A DNA stretch of 64,000 nt, taken from Nitrospina sp. (GTDB lineage Bacteria > Nitrospinota > Nitrospinia > Nitrospinales > VA-1). Position 1 is the first letter of the stretch; each line of letters begins with the position of its first letter. Made by a program: the position numbers and the translations under genes. Below, in pieces: positions 1-8,955 of this stretch. Under the pieces are notes generated by a model. The model was given only the letters and a program-made list of their open reading frames with translations. It was not told where the DNA came from and did no database searches. The stretch is taken from positions 22,940-86,939 of the forward strand of contig JABHBK010000044.1 in the NCBI GenBank assembly GCA_018673915.1, written 5' to 3'.

Positions 1-783
1 CTTTCAAATACCGTGCGGATTAACTCAGGAAATTTTTGTATCGCCGCATCGACTTGCTTTCGTTCTTCTTCTGTTTGCATGCCTTCAAACAATTCGCCTT
101 TCTTGAACTCTCTGGGTTTTACCCCCTCAGCATAATTTGTCAGATAGCAAAACGGCGTGTAGCACATTTCCATTTCACGGGCGAGAAAAGCTTCCGGAGC
201 AAGGGTCATACCGACTAGATCGGCACCCAGAATACGAAGTTTTCTGATTTCCGCCGGGGTTTCCAAACGCGGCCCTTCGGTACATGCATAGACAGCCTCT
301 TCATGATGAGGCAGTTCACTCGCGTGCAGGGTATCGTGCAAGGCAGTAGCAATCTGCGGACAAAAAGGTTGATTCTGGCGGATGAACCCTATTCCCGTAT
401 CTTTAAAAAAGGTGGTTTCTCGATTACGGGTTTCATCAAGGATATCATGCGGTATCACAAAATCTCCCGGCCTGAAGGCTGTATTAATAATTCCCGGGCC
501 AGACCAGGAAATGATCCGTTCGACCCCGCATTGTTTTAGAGCATGGATGTTAGCCCGGTAATTAACAAAAGGAGCAGTGAGGGAATAATCCGTTTCTCCA
601 TGGCGGGATAAAAATAAAAATTCCTGGCTTGTAAAACTAAAACGGTGAATGGGAGCACTTTTACCATAAGGAGTGTCTAAAACCTCACAGTCCTTTTCCT
701 GGCCCAGAGCCTGCCCGGTGAGAAGATGATAGGCTCCACTGCCACCAATCACTGCAATGGGAACCTTGAACGGGTCAGTCATT
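1..783 (-). CDS. S-methyl-5'-thioadenosine phosphorylase-like (PNP/MTAP family), partial
   Basis: This is a nucleoside phosphorylase of the PNP/MTAP family, which cleaves methylthioadenosine (or a related nucleoside) with phosphate in methionine salvage. Translating the minus strand from the ATG at 783 gives the phosphate-binding start VIGGSGAYHL, then LDTPYGKSAPIHRF, HGETDYSLTAPFVNYRANIH (family pattern HG....P..NYRANI) and the late motif TEGPRLETPAEIR. About 260 codons are present and the frame is still open at the left edge, so the last residues are missing. The ATG lies 4 bp from the stop of the next gene upstream, which suggests co-transcription. Family assignment is firm. The exact substrate (MTA, MTI or purine nucleoside) is not settled by what I see. 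Confidence 0.88.
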
Positions 784-787
784 AGCT

Positions 788-1294
788 TTAGTCGAGATAG
801 GTTTCGATATCACCAACATAATTGGCGGCTGATTCGCGGATGCCGCGAATTTCTTCATCGGTCAATTCACGCTTTACTTTCGCAGGCGAACCCAGCACCA
901 GACTTTTTGGTGGAATCTTCGTGTTCGGGGTGACCAATGAACCCGCGCCTACAATGGACTGACCCCCCACTTCCGAACCATCCATAATAATTGCACCCAT
1001 GCCAATGAGGCACTGCGAGCCAATGGTGCAGGCATGCAGAGTAACATTATGGCCCACCGTCACTTCATCTCCAATAATCAAGGGGAGGGTTTTTCGTGCC
1101 ACATGTAAAACACAGCCATCCTGAATATTGGTGCGCTTGCCAATACGGATATGATTCACATCGCCTCGAATCACAGCATTGAACCATACGCTGCTTTCTT
1201 CACCAATATGTACATCACCGATGACCTGCGCACTCTCTACTACCAGAGAAGAATCGTCAATCTTCGGCTTTTCGCCTTTAAAAGAGTGAATCAT
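788..1294 (-). CDS. Gamma-carbonic anhydrase-like hexapeptide-repeat protein
   Basis: A 168-residue left-handed beta-helix protein of the gamma-carbonic anhydrase/YrdA/PaaY group. Hexapeptide repeats run from about residue 10 to 140 (VIGDVHIGEESSVW, IRIGKRTNIQDGCVLH, VTVGHNVTLHACTIG). The His residues in DGCVLHV, TVGHNV and TLHACTI sit where the family binds its trimer-interface metal, so metal-dependent activity is possible. Many members, however, have no proven carbonic anhydrase activity. An AAGGA ribosome-binding site precedes the ATG. The stop lies 4 bp before the phosphorylase start, so the two probably form one transcript. A hairpin with a T-run just upstream separates it from the acyltransferase gene. 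Confidence 0.88.
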   Translation of the reverse strand: MIHSFKGEKPKIDDSSLVVESAQVIGDVHIGEESSVWFNAVIRGDVNHIRIGKRTNIQDGCVLHVARKTLPLIIGDEVTVGHNVTLHACTIGSQCLIGMGAIIMDGSEVGGQSIVGAGSLVTPNTKIPPKSLVLGSPAKVKRELTDEEIRGIRESAANYVGDIETYLD

Positions 1295-1306
1295 ATTTAA
1301 TCCTTT

Positions 1307-1332
1307 AGAAAAAGCGGAGAGTTTCCGCTGAT
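1307..1332 (-). terminator. Rho-independent terminator after the acyltransferase gene
   Basis: Read on the minus strand, a 6-bp stem AGCGGA / TCCGCT with a 5-nt loop is followed directly by TTTTCT. It lies about 85 bp downstream of the acyltransferase stop and just ahead of the gamma-carbonic-anhydrase-like gene. It therefore probably ends the upstream transcript. Confidence 0.55.
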
Positions 1333-1417
1333 AAACAACCGTCTCGTTGAGTCCCTGTGGGGCTAATGTACCGTCTTTTTGATTTTAATGTCTATCATAA
1401 AAAAAGGATAATGTAGA

Positions 1418-2164
1418 TTAACAATTTTTTTCTCTCACCACATCACGGATAGCCAGATAGCTTTTTTCTGCCAGAATATATCGCTCTAAGTCCGCAGGAA
1501 TTTCTGGCAACACCGAGACAGTCGCTTTAAGCCGGACTGTTTTCAGCAAAGTAACAATATGGCTTAAAAAGCTTTCTCCATAAAATGCAATTGTTGGTTG
1601 GTGCCCATCATGATAGTGAATAGCCACAGGCACCACCTGCTTGCCTGCAAGAACCGCCGATTCGAAAACCGCAGACTTGAAAGGAACTACATCGGCTCCA
1701 TCAGTGGCTTGAGCTTCTGGAAAAAGGATTACAGAATGGTCAGCGTTTAACCTCTCCTCAATTTCACGAATGATGGCTTTCACCTGATGGCGTTTACTCC
1801 TGTCAGCAAATATTGTCATTCCCAATCGAGCCAGCCAGTTGAATAAAGGCCAGTCGGCAATTTCGGCTTTTGAGACGAAAAAACCTTTAAAACACGCCCC
1901 CAAAATAAAAATATCTGGCGAGCCCACATGGTTGGCAACAATCAGTGAACCTGGTTTTGCATGGAGGTCTCCCTCAATGTGGATTTGGATATTTAAAACC
2001 ATGCAGGTCACCCGGGCCCACCATTGTGTAAAATAAGTAATCCACTTCGATAGCCATAAGGGTGACATAAAAAATAAAATATGACCAAAGGCTCCGATGG
2101 CAACAAACACCACAAATACCACGATGTAAGCCCCTACTCGGATGACTGCAAGGCAATACCCCAT
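1418..2164 (-). CDS. 1-acyl-sn-glycerol-3-phosphate acyltransferase (PlsC-like)
   Basis: A 248-residue membrane-bound acyltransferase of the PlsC/LPLAT family, which acylates lysophosphatidate or a related lyso-lipid at the inner membrane. A long hydrophobic N-terminus (about residues 5-45) precedes the catalytic motif NHVGSPD (H-x4-D, near residue 79). The second conserved block FPEAQATDG (near residue 150) is the family's FPEGTRS equivalent, and a PVAI segment follows, as in the family. Length is typical. The ATG reads MGYCLAVIRV. No strong Shine-Dalgarno is visible. The Arg of the FPEGTRS block is absent (Gln/Ala instead), which is common in divergent acyltransferases and may mean a different acyl acceptor. 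Confidence 0.85.
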   Translation of the reverse strand: MGYCLAVIRVGAYIVVFVVFVAIGAFGHILFFMSPLWLSKWITYFTQWWARVTCMVLNIQIHIEGDLHAKPGSLIVANHVGSPDIFILGACFKGFFVSKAEIADWPLFNWLARLGMTIFADRSKRHQVKAIIREIEERLNADHSVILFPEAQATDGADVVPFKSAVFESAVLAGKQVVPVAIHYHDGHQPTIAFYGESFLSHIVTLLKTVRLKATVSVLPEIPADLERYILAEKSYLAIRDVVREKNC

Positions 2165-2235
2165 AAAAATTTCCCGGAAAAACTAATATTCTCTATTTTT
2201 AATGCCAACACTTCTTGAATGCAGGACAAAAAATC

Positions 2236-3009
2236 CTAAAAAAAATCTTTTGATTTTTTTATGATCCTTAGCATATCAGAAACGATCAGGCGTTTGAGGT
2301 TGCCACATAAGGAGATCACCACGGAACCCAGCCCGATTTTTCCTGCAGGGACTACATCCAGCGCCAATAACATTTCATTTGCAACATAGGACCAGGCAAT
2401 ATGACTTTTCCACATGCTGAAATGAATTTTATCCATCCCGCTGTAGGCCCCCAACCCACTCAGCAAATGCACCCCTTCATTCTGATCTGATTTTTCCTGA
2501 AGATACTGATTCACTCTTTTTACTGATGAATCGGCCTGATCATATGTCACCAGGCTTTTTGGATAAAAAATGGCCTTCAATAATCTGAAGGATGTCTTTC
2601 CCAAATCCTTAGACACGTCCACATGGATAGAGGTCACAAATACTTCTGCATTCCACCGTAATGCTTTTTCAATAAGAGTATCCAAACAATCAATAAGAGA
2701 AGTTTCAGAGACTCCATACATAATATCATTGCCGATATCGGTGATAAGTACTGCAACCCGTCCACCCTGTTGGACATGATCTTCTGTAAACTGCATGATT
2801 CTGCATTCACCAATTGGAGTATATGTAAAATTTAACAGCCCTCCTCTAACGCAATAACCCCGACCCGGTCCTTGCGCCGTTATACATTGCACAGAACTCT
2901 GAGAAATGCTTTGGGAGATATGCCCAGTCAATGCCGAATAACCCCTCGACAGGTTGCTGGCACCAAGTAAGACAAAAAGAAAATCGGGGTCGGAATGTTC
3001 GCCTTGCAT
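2236..3009 (-). CDS. SGNH/GDSL-like hydrolase-family protein
   Basis: A protein of about 257 residues with the hallmarks of the SGNH hydrolase fold. The N-terminal strand-loop LLGASNLSRGY carries a candidate nucleophile Ser. VLITDIGNDIMYG gives the Gly/Asn-Asp block III, and DKIHFS near residue 200 gives the Asp and His of a triad. I place the start at the ATG at 3009, 4 bp after the stop of the aspartic protease gene. A TTG at 3048 would overlap that gene. No signal peptide is evident with this start. The C-terminal 50 residues are hydrophobic and then basic, possibly membrane-associated. The substrate cannot be read from the sequence. Confidence 0.6.
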   Translation of the reverse strand: MQGEHSDPDFLFVLLGASNLSRGYSALTGHISQSISQSSVQCITAQGPGRGYCVRGGLLNFTYTPIGECRIMQFTEDHVQQGGRVAVLITDIGNDIMYGVSETSLIDCLDTLIEKALRWNAEVFVTSIHVDVSKDLGKTSFRLLKAIFYPKSLVTYDQADSSVKRVNQYLQEKSDQNEGVHLLSGLGAYSGMDKIHFSMWKSHIAWSYVANEMLLALDVVPAGKIGLGSVVISLCGNLKRLIVSDMLRIIKKSKDFF

Positions 3010-3013
3010 AAGG

Positions 3014-3919
3014 CTAAAGGGAAGACCGGAAACGGTCTGGCAGACCAAATATAGATGCCCGGTTTTGCAATTTCTTGCGCAGGTCCTGATAGAAATCTAC
3101 CGTCTTCTGCATATTCAGAGCTTTTACATGTCCCCGCCGTTTGAGGAATTTGGCGCGAGAAGAATAACCCTTGATGATTGAGTCATAATGTTCAAACCGG
3201 CCTTGCCACCAGTTTCCCGACTTTCCATCCCACGCCTGCTCGCCTTTAACCCGCGAAGGCTTCAAAGTGAGACGTTTATTGGTACGGTCAATTTCAAATC
3301 GGAAGTCTCCCAGAAAGCTCATTCCCAGTAGGCCATCAATATCCTTAATATGGCTGTTGATGGACGCTTCAACCAACCTGGTTTGTGCTTTACCAATGGT
3401 AACCGTATCAAGCGCGACCAACGGCATCCACTCTTCCCCGCCCGCTGTGTTGAAAGGCAATTGAGGAGAATCCCCGAACTGTGAAATTCCCAATTTACGG
3501 CCAATCTCTTCGGTCAAGGTAATGAGGGAGGCACCCGTATCCAACATTAGCCGAGCCTTGACCCGACCATTGAGAACTGTATCGACTAAAAAATTTCCTC
3601 CACTTACGGGAATAAGGGGGATCTGAATTTCCTCGTTTCGTGCAAAAGACCCCGGAAGCTCTAAAGGGACAGAAGGGGTTGGTGTAGTACGATGTGCGCC
3701 TCGAGCCTCGCGATGCTGGCGGACGCCCTTTTCGCTCTGGCGATATTGTTTGGGAATCTTGGAAATGTCATCGGTAAAGTGGAGGGCACCCGCGTCATCC
3801 CGGTAAGAAAAAACTCCTGCGAATGTACCGACAATCTGTGTCGTGCAGCAAATAACAAAAAGAACCAGAGTAAACCGGAGTACAAGGAAAATCCTATTCA
3901 ATTTCAATCGGGCTGACAT
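3014..3919 (-). CDS. Secreted retropepsin-like aspartic protease with N-terminal DUF4124
   Basis: A predicted exported protein of about 301 residues. A hydrophobic signal segment is followed by a DUF4124-type motif (VFSYRDDAGALHFTDDISKI). Downstream is a single-domain retropepsin-like aspartic protease: LMLDTGASLITLTEEIG carries the catalytic Asp-Thr-Gly, and IDGLLGMSFLGDFRFEID matches the hydrophobic-hydrophobic-Gly flap and second block of the family. Such proteins act as homodimers in the periplasm. The start is uncertain: ATG 3919 gives a normal signal peptide and overlaps ftsK by 26 bp, while ATG 3943 is also in frame. It is translationally close to ftsK upstream and the SGNH gene downstream. 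The target is unknown. Confidence 0.75.
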   Translation of the reverse strand: MSARLKLNRIFLVLRFTLVLFVICCTTQIVGTFAGVFSYRDDAGALHFTDDISKIPKQYRQSEKGVRQHREARGAHRTTPTPSVPLELPGSFARNEEIQIPLIPVSGGNFLVDTVLNGRVKARLMLDTGASLITLTEEIGRKLGISQFGDSPQLPFNTAGGEEWMPLVALDTVTIGKAQTRLVEASINSHIKDIDGLLGMSFLGDFRFEIDRTNKRLTLKPSRVKGEQAWDGKSGNWWQGRFEHYDSIIKGYSSRAKFLKRRGHVKALNMQKTVDFYQDLRKKLQNRASIFGLPDRFRSSL

Positions 3920-6233
3920 AGACTTCACGGGGCTTGCCTCCATCAGATGGACCTACCACCCCTTCTCGCTCCATGGTTTCAATGATTCGTGCAGCCCTAT
4001 TATAGCCTATTCTCAAACGCCGCTGAATATAAGATATAGAAGCCTGTCTGTCTTTAGCAACGATAGCAAGGGCTTCATCATATTTTTCATCGAACTCCTC
4101 CTCCTCTTCCCCTCCACTTTTATCTTCCAAAACGACTGAATCGAAAATATCTTCCTGATAATGTGGTTTAGCCTGCTTTTTGATGAAATCTACAATTCTC
4201 TGTATTTCATCATCGCTGACCATCACCCCATGCAGCCGAAGAAGTTTAGAGGTCCCAGGAGGCAGAAATAACATATCCCCTTTACCAAGAAGTTTGTCGG
4301 CACCCATGGCATCCAGGATAGTTCGCGAATCTACTCTGGAAGTAACTTTATAAGACATGCGCGTAGGGAAATTAGCCTTAATGATTCCCGTCAAGACATC
4401 CACCGAAGGACGCTGCGTGGCAACAATAAGATGAATGCCTGCGGCCCGCGCCATCTGCGCCAACCGGGTCAGCGAGTCCTCAACACCTTTTGAAGCTACC
4501 ATCATTAGGTCAGCCAACTCATCAATAAGGATAACAACATAAGGGAGCTTGGCAGGAGGTTCCGGTATCATCGAATCATCCTCTTCTTCATCATCCTCAT
4601 CCTTTATCGGTTGGATTCCTTTATTAGCTTTTTCTCGTTTTTTCAGCTCCACTTCATATTCTTTTTGAAGTTTCTCTGCCAGCTCGTTGAAACCGTTAAT
4701 ATTACGCACACCACATTCAGCCATCATTTTGTAACGTGATTCCATTTCGTTAACCGCCCACTGGAGTGCGGCGGCGGCTTTTTTAGGATTGGTGACTACC
4801 GGAGAAATCAAATGCGGAATACCATCATAAATCGACAACTCCAGCATCTTCGGATCAATCATTATCATTTTGACCTCATCCGGCGTGGCGTTCAATAGGA
4901 TGCTGCAGATCATGGCGTTGAGTCCTACACTCTTGCCCGAGCCTGTCGAACCCGCCATAAGCAGGTGAGGAGTAGTCGCCAGGTCTTGCACCGCCGGTTC
5001 CCCGGTAATATCTTTTCCAATTACCAGAGTGAGATTGGACTGGGACTCCTGAAACACATCTGAAGTCATCACATCTTTAAAATAGATCGTCTCGCGCCGC
5101 AAGTTGGGAATCTCAATACCAACCACCGGTTTACCCGGTACTGGTGCCAGAATTCGGAGTCCCACACATCTCATAGCCAGCGACAAGTCATCCGCCAGAG
5201 ATACGATTCGGCTAACCTTGATTCCGGGTGCCGGCTCATATTCAAATAAAGTAATGACAGGCCCTGGCAGAACCTGGACCACCCGCCCTTCAATACCAAA
5301 ATCCAATAATTTTTTTTCCAGAATGGCACTGCTGGCAAGAATTTCTTCCCGGGCTTTATCTGTCTGCACTCCCTCAGTAGGGGGAGGGTCTACCAACAAA
5401 GAAAGCGGAGGAACCTGATATTTGCCAGACGAACTCATGAAAGCAAAATGATCCTGAACAACAAATTCCTCTTTCACTTCCTTTTTCTTTTTATCTGATT
5501 TGTCAGCAGGCGCCAGCTCAGGCCGAGTGCGCGTTATAATCACGGGTTCCACAGCCAACTTCCTGATTTTCCGCGACTCCTCTCTCACCGTTTGAAATTT
5601 TTGGATCAAAGATTTAGTAGTCGTCAAAGCTTGCAAAAATAAATTTTTTATTCCACTCAATCCCAGCATCAACCCCGCGCCCAAAGCTTTAAATATTTTC
5701 CCAACTCCTTCGACCAGCGCATTGACAGGAATACGTGTCATCACCAAAAAGGCCACGAGCAATAAAGTAATCAGGGTTAACACCGCTCCGGAAGCATTCA
5801 ACCAGACCACAAGAAATCCACCCAGACCATGACCCACCAACCCTCCCACCGGAGCCGAAGTACCAAAAAATGGATCAACCTTGAATTGAATTGCTAACAG
5901 GGAGCACAGTCCTATCAAAAATAAAATTCCCGAACCTAAAATAAGCGGCCAGTTGTGGAAATCTTTTCCCCGAATAAGAGCCCACCCTAAAAATGCGGTG
6001 ATCACTGGAAAGAAAAAAGAACCACTGCCAAAAACACGGGCCAGTCCATCGGAAAAATAAGCACCGACCATGCCAGTGGAATTTGCCACATCCCCACCCG
6101 CAGTATTTTTATAGAAGGATGGATCGTCAGCTGAAAAAGTCATTAGCGCCATAAAGCTAAATACCGTGAAGGCAAGCGCAACCACTCCAAAAAAGTCTCG
6201 GATCAATATAGGTACTGTTTTTTCTTCACTCAT
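3894..6233 (-). CDS. ftsK: DNA translocase FtsK/SpoIIIE
   Basis: A 779-residue septal DNA pump that couples chromosome segregation to cell division. Four or five membrane helices occupy about residues 15-175, followed by a short charged linker (about 210-260). This is compact compared with E. coli FtsK. The motor has Walker A GSTGSGKS near residue 430, Walker B VVILIDELADLMM near 570, and an acidic insert (DEDDEEEDD) between them. The C-terminal 65 residues form the winged-helix gamma domain (SISYIQRRLRIGYNRAARII), which reads KOPS-type polarity sequences. The start overlaps the end of nadB by 8 bp, indicating coupled translation. Confidence 0.96.
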   Translation of the reverse strand: MSEEKTVPILIRDFFGVVALAFTVFSFMALMTFSADDPSFYKNTAGGDVANSTGMVGAYFSDGLARVFGSGSFFFPVITAFLGWALIRGKDFHNWPLILGSGILFLIGLCSLLAIQFKVDPFFGTSAPVGGLVGHGLGGFLVVWLNASGAVLTLITLLLVAFLVMTRIPVNALVEGVGKIFKALGAGLMLGLSGIKNLFLQALTTTKSLIQKFQTVREESRKIRKLAVEPVIITRTRPELAPADKSDKKKKEVKEEFVVQDHFAFMSSSGKYQVPPLSLLVDPPPTEGVQTDKAREEILASSAILEKKLLDFGIEGRVVQVLPGPVITLFEYEPAPGIKVSRIVSLADDLSLAMRCVGLRILAPVPGKPVVGIEIPNLRRETIYFKDVMTSDVFQESQSNLTLVIGKDITGEPAVQDLATTPHLLMAGSTGSGKSVGLNAMICSILLNATPDEVKMIMIDPKMLELSIYDGIPHLISPVVTNPKKAAAALQWAVNEMESRYKMMAECGVRNINGFNELAEKLQKEYEVELKKREKANKGIQPIKDEDDEEEDDSMIPEPPAKLPYVVILIDELADLMMVASKGVEDSLTRLAQMARAAGIHLIVATQRPSVDVLTGIIKANFPTRMSYKVTSRVDSRTILDAMGADKLLGKGDMLFLPPGTSKLLRLHGVMVSDDEIQRIVDFIKKQAKPHYQEDIFDSVVLEDKSGGEEEEEFDEKYDEALAIVAKDRQASISYIQRRLRIGYNRAARIIETMEREGVVGPSDGGKPREVYVSPIEIE

Positions 6234-7893
6234 GGGTCACAATTCTCGGGTTGGTTTGAGTTATTAAACTATGGACGGTGGTCTGAAAGACCGTATCCTG
6301 TTTCCAATTCGTATCATCGGGTTCCGGGTGGTCGAGGTTAAAATGCAAACCGCGACTTTCTTTACGGATCATCGCTCCCTGAATGATCAACTGCGCCGTG
6401 ATGGCGATGTTTCTCAGTTCCAGAGTGTTTTTAGTAATTTTAAAGTTCCAGTAATATTCCTGAATTTCTTCCAACAGAAGTTGAATTCTGCGCTCCGCCC
6501 GTTTAAGACGTTTGGTGGATCGAACAATGCCGACATAATTCCACATCAATCGGCGGATTTCGTCCCAGTTGTGTGACACCACGACCGATTCGTCACTGTC
6601 TACTGCGCTTCCAGGATCCCATTCCGGAATTCGATGGGCCTGGCTCACCCTCTTACTGCTAGAATCCTTAAACAAGGCAACCGCCTTCTCCACCGCTCGG
6701 TGCGAAAGCACCAGCCCTTCCAAAAGCGAGTTGGAAGCAAGGCGATTTGCACCATGTAAACCGGAGAAACACACCTCTCCGCTGGCAAAAAGCCTTTTGA
6801 TATTTGTCTGACCATTAACGTCCACCACCAGCCCACCACACATATAGTGTGCCGCAGGAACAACGGGGACAGGTTCTTTCGACATGTCAAAACCAAACTT
6901 CAGACAGGTTTTATAAATATTTGGGAAGCGTTCACGAATGCGATAACCCTCAAGATGTGTTGCATCCAGCAGGACGTAGTCGTCACCGCTTTTTTTCATT
7001 TCGTAGTCGATAGCCCGCGCCACCACATCACGAGGGGCCAGGCAACCTAAGGAATGGTAGTTCTCCATAAACGTCTCGCCGTTTTGCAGACGCAGGATTC
7101 CGCCTTCACCCCTTACTGTTTCCGAAATTAGAAAAGACTTCGCTTTCGGGTGAAAAAGGCAAGTCGGATGGAACTGGAAAAACTCCATATTGGCGATTTT
7201 CGCTCCGGCTCGGTAAGCCACCGCAATGCCATCACCGGTCGCCGTATCTGGATTGGATGTATAGAGATAAACTTTGCCTGCACCGCCCGTCGCCATGAGA
7301 ATGACCCGGCCTTCAATCGTCTCCACCTTTTGGGTCTGGTGATCCAGGACGTACAATCCTAACGCCTCGTCCTTATCGCTTCCTGGCTGAATATTCTCCT
7401 CAAGACGAGCCCGAGTGATAAGGTCAATAGCCATATGATGTTCAAAAATTTCTATATTATCTTGAGCATGGACTGCTTCAATGAGAGTGCGTTCAATTTC
7501 CCAGCCAGTGAGGTCGTTCGCATGCAGAATGCGACGTTTGGAGTGACCTGCTTCTTTTCCTAAATCAAATTCGGTTCCGCGACCACGACGGTCAAAATTA
7601 GCTCCCAGTTCGATCAACTCGCGCACTCTTGCAGGACCCTCCCCGCAGGCGATGCGCACAAAATCTTCATGGCAGAGTCCGCGCCCGGTTTCCATCGTGT
7701 CCTTGACATGCAAATCGAATGAATCGTCCTCTGCCATCACCGAGGCGATACCGCCCTGGGCATATTTGGTAGCCGATTCTTCCAAAGCATCCTTGGTGAT
7801 AATACCGACCGAGCCAAATTTGCAAACCTTCAGCGCAAAAGTCAGCCCTGCCACACCAGAGCCAATAACAATGAAATCCTTTTCAATAGACAT
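6226..7893 (-). CDS. nadB: L-aspartate oxidase
   Basis: A 555-residue FAD enzyme that oxidises L-aspartate to iminoaspartate, the first step of de novo NAD synthesis. The FAD-binding glycine motif VIGSGVAGLTFALKV begins at residue 9. Family blocks follow: TKYAQGGIASV, GATGKVYLYTSNP-like (MATGGAGKVYLYTSNP), FFQFHPTC, VRGEGGILR, VPAAHYMCGG and GANRLASNSLLEG. The C-terminal helical domain includes LMWNYVGIVRS. GANRLASNSLLEGLVLS favours NadB over succinate dehydrogenase flavoprotein. nadD and nadE also lie in this window but nadA and nadC do not. The gene is followed without a gap by ftsK. Confidence 0.95.
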   Translation of the reverse strand: MSIEKDFIVIGSGVAGLTFALKVCKFGSVGIITKDALEESATKYAQGGIASVMAEDDSFDLHVKDTMETGRGLCHEDFVRIACGEGPARVRELIELGANFDRRGRGTEFDLGKEAGHSKRRILHANDLTGWEIERTLIEAVHAQDNIEIFEHHMAIDLITRARLEENIQPGSDKDEALGLYVLDHQTQKVETIEGRVILMATGGAGKVYLYTSNPDTATGDGIAVAYRAGAKIANMEFFQFHPTCLFHPKAKSFLISETVRGEGGILRLQNGETFMENYHSLGCLAPRDVVARAIDYEMKKSGDDYVLLDATHLEGYRIRERFPNIYKTCLKFGFDMSKEPVPVVPAAHYMCGGLVVDVNGQTNIKRLFASGEVCFSGLHGANRLASNSLLEGLVLSHRAVEKAVALFKDSSSKRVSQAHRIPEWDPGSAVDSDESVVVSHNWDEIRRLMWNYVGIVRSTKRLKRAERRIQLLLEEIQEYYWNFKITKNTLELRNIAITAQLIIQGAMIRKESRGLHFNLDHPEPDDTNWKQDTVFQTTVHSLITQTNPRIVTHE

Positions 7894-8019
7894 GCCTAGA
7901 TTATATCGAATTACTCCTTTAATTTCAAATAGATAATAATCTCCCTTCTAAGAGAGAAGCCCTTAAATGACCTAGTGATTCTTCCTTTTGGGTTTTACTT
8001 TGTGTCTCGCGGTGACGGA

Positions 8020-8955
8020 CTAGGAAAGTTTCATTTCAGGGCCAAGCGGGATGAGACCTTCGGAATACTGTTCGCCAAACTCCGGGAACAGGTCGGGGTG
8101 GGTGCAATGGGCAAGGATTTCCAGCGAGTCCAGAATACGCGGACCGGGGCGATTGAAGTAGGAGTTTCCATCCACCAGATAAAACCGCGTGCCTAAACGA
8201 GTTTGCCATTTCTTCCAGGGAAGTTGTGCTTTCAATTGTTCCAGTTCTTTTACTGTCTGGTCCAGTTTATAGCCGCAGGGTTTTACCACCACCACGTCAG
8301 GCTCTATCTTTTCCAGATCTTCACGGCTGACTACCGGCGCAGGCTCCCCGCTCTCTGCAATGCATACCTGTCCCCCGGCAATATGGATCATTTCGGGAAG
8401 CCACATACCACCAACATAAATTGGGTCGATCCATTCTATCGTCAACACCTTCGGCCTTTGTTGGGCCCAATCGGCAAGACGCTCACGTACGGCTTGGATC
8501 CGCATATCAACTTCTTCCTGAAACGCATGCCCGTTGTGTTTGACTCCTAGTTTCTCAGCGGTGCTGAGAACATCGTTCCAGATATCTCCCAGCCTTTTGG
8601 GTCTGAGAGAAATTATTTTGCAATCCAACAATTCCCGGCAGGCTTCTTCCACTTGCGAGAAGGAAACGGCACAGACATCGCACAAGTCCTGCGTCACGAT
8701 AAAATCCGGTTTTAAGGATTTCAACAACTCCACATCGAGGTCATATACCGACACCGCGTTTTTCATTACTTCGAGAACGGAATTATGAATCCCCCTGCTA
8801 TCAAGCTTGGAGTTGGCACGGGTGGACGTAAGACGGGGAAGAGATTGAACCTTCTCCGGGTAATCGCATTCATGCGACACCCCCACCAGATTTTTCTCCA
8901 ACCCGAGTTTCACCAGAATTTCTGTTGCCGAAGGCAGTAAGCTAACCAGTTTCAT
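8020..8955 (-). CDS. Cobalamin-binding-type periplasmic-binding-fold protein (BtuF-like)
   Basis: A 311-residue protein of the helical-backbone metal/cobalamin-binding family (BtuF-like). It opens directly with the domain (MKLVSLLPSATEILVKLG) and carries VGVSHECDYPE and DFIVTQDLCDVCAVS, all typical of the cytosol-predicted subgroup annotated as cobalamin-binding protein. There is no signal peptide, and no ABC permease, ATPase or TonB receptor lies nearby. Transport is therefore unproven, and a cytoplasmic corrinoid-handling or sensing role is equally likely. The ATG overlaps the end of the YfhO-like gene by 14 bp. The C-terminal block FNRPGPRILDSLEILAHCTH is also typical of this subgroup. Confidence 0.75.
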   Translation of the reverse strand: MKLVSLLPSATEILVKLGLEKNLVGVSHECDYPEKVQSLPRLTSTRANSKLDSRGIHNSVLEVMKNAVSVYDLDVELLKSLKPDFIVTQDLCDVCAVSFSQVEEACRELLDCKIISLRPKRLGDIWNDVLSTAEKLGVKHNGHAFQEEVDMRIQAVRERLADWAQQRPKVLTIEWIDPIYVGGMWLPEMIHIAGGQVCIAESGEPAPVVSREDLEKIEPDVVVVKPCGYKLDQTVKELEQLKAQLPWKKWQTRLGTRFYLVDGNSYFNRPGPRILDSLEILAHCTHPDLFPEFGEQYSEGLIPLGPEMKLS

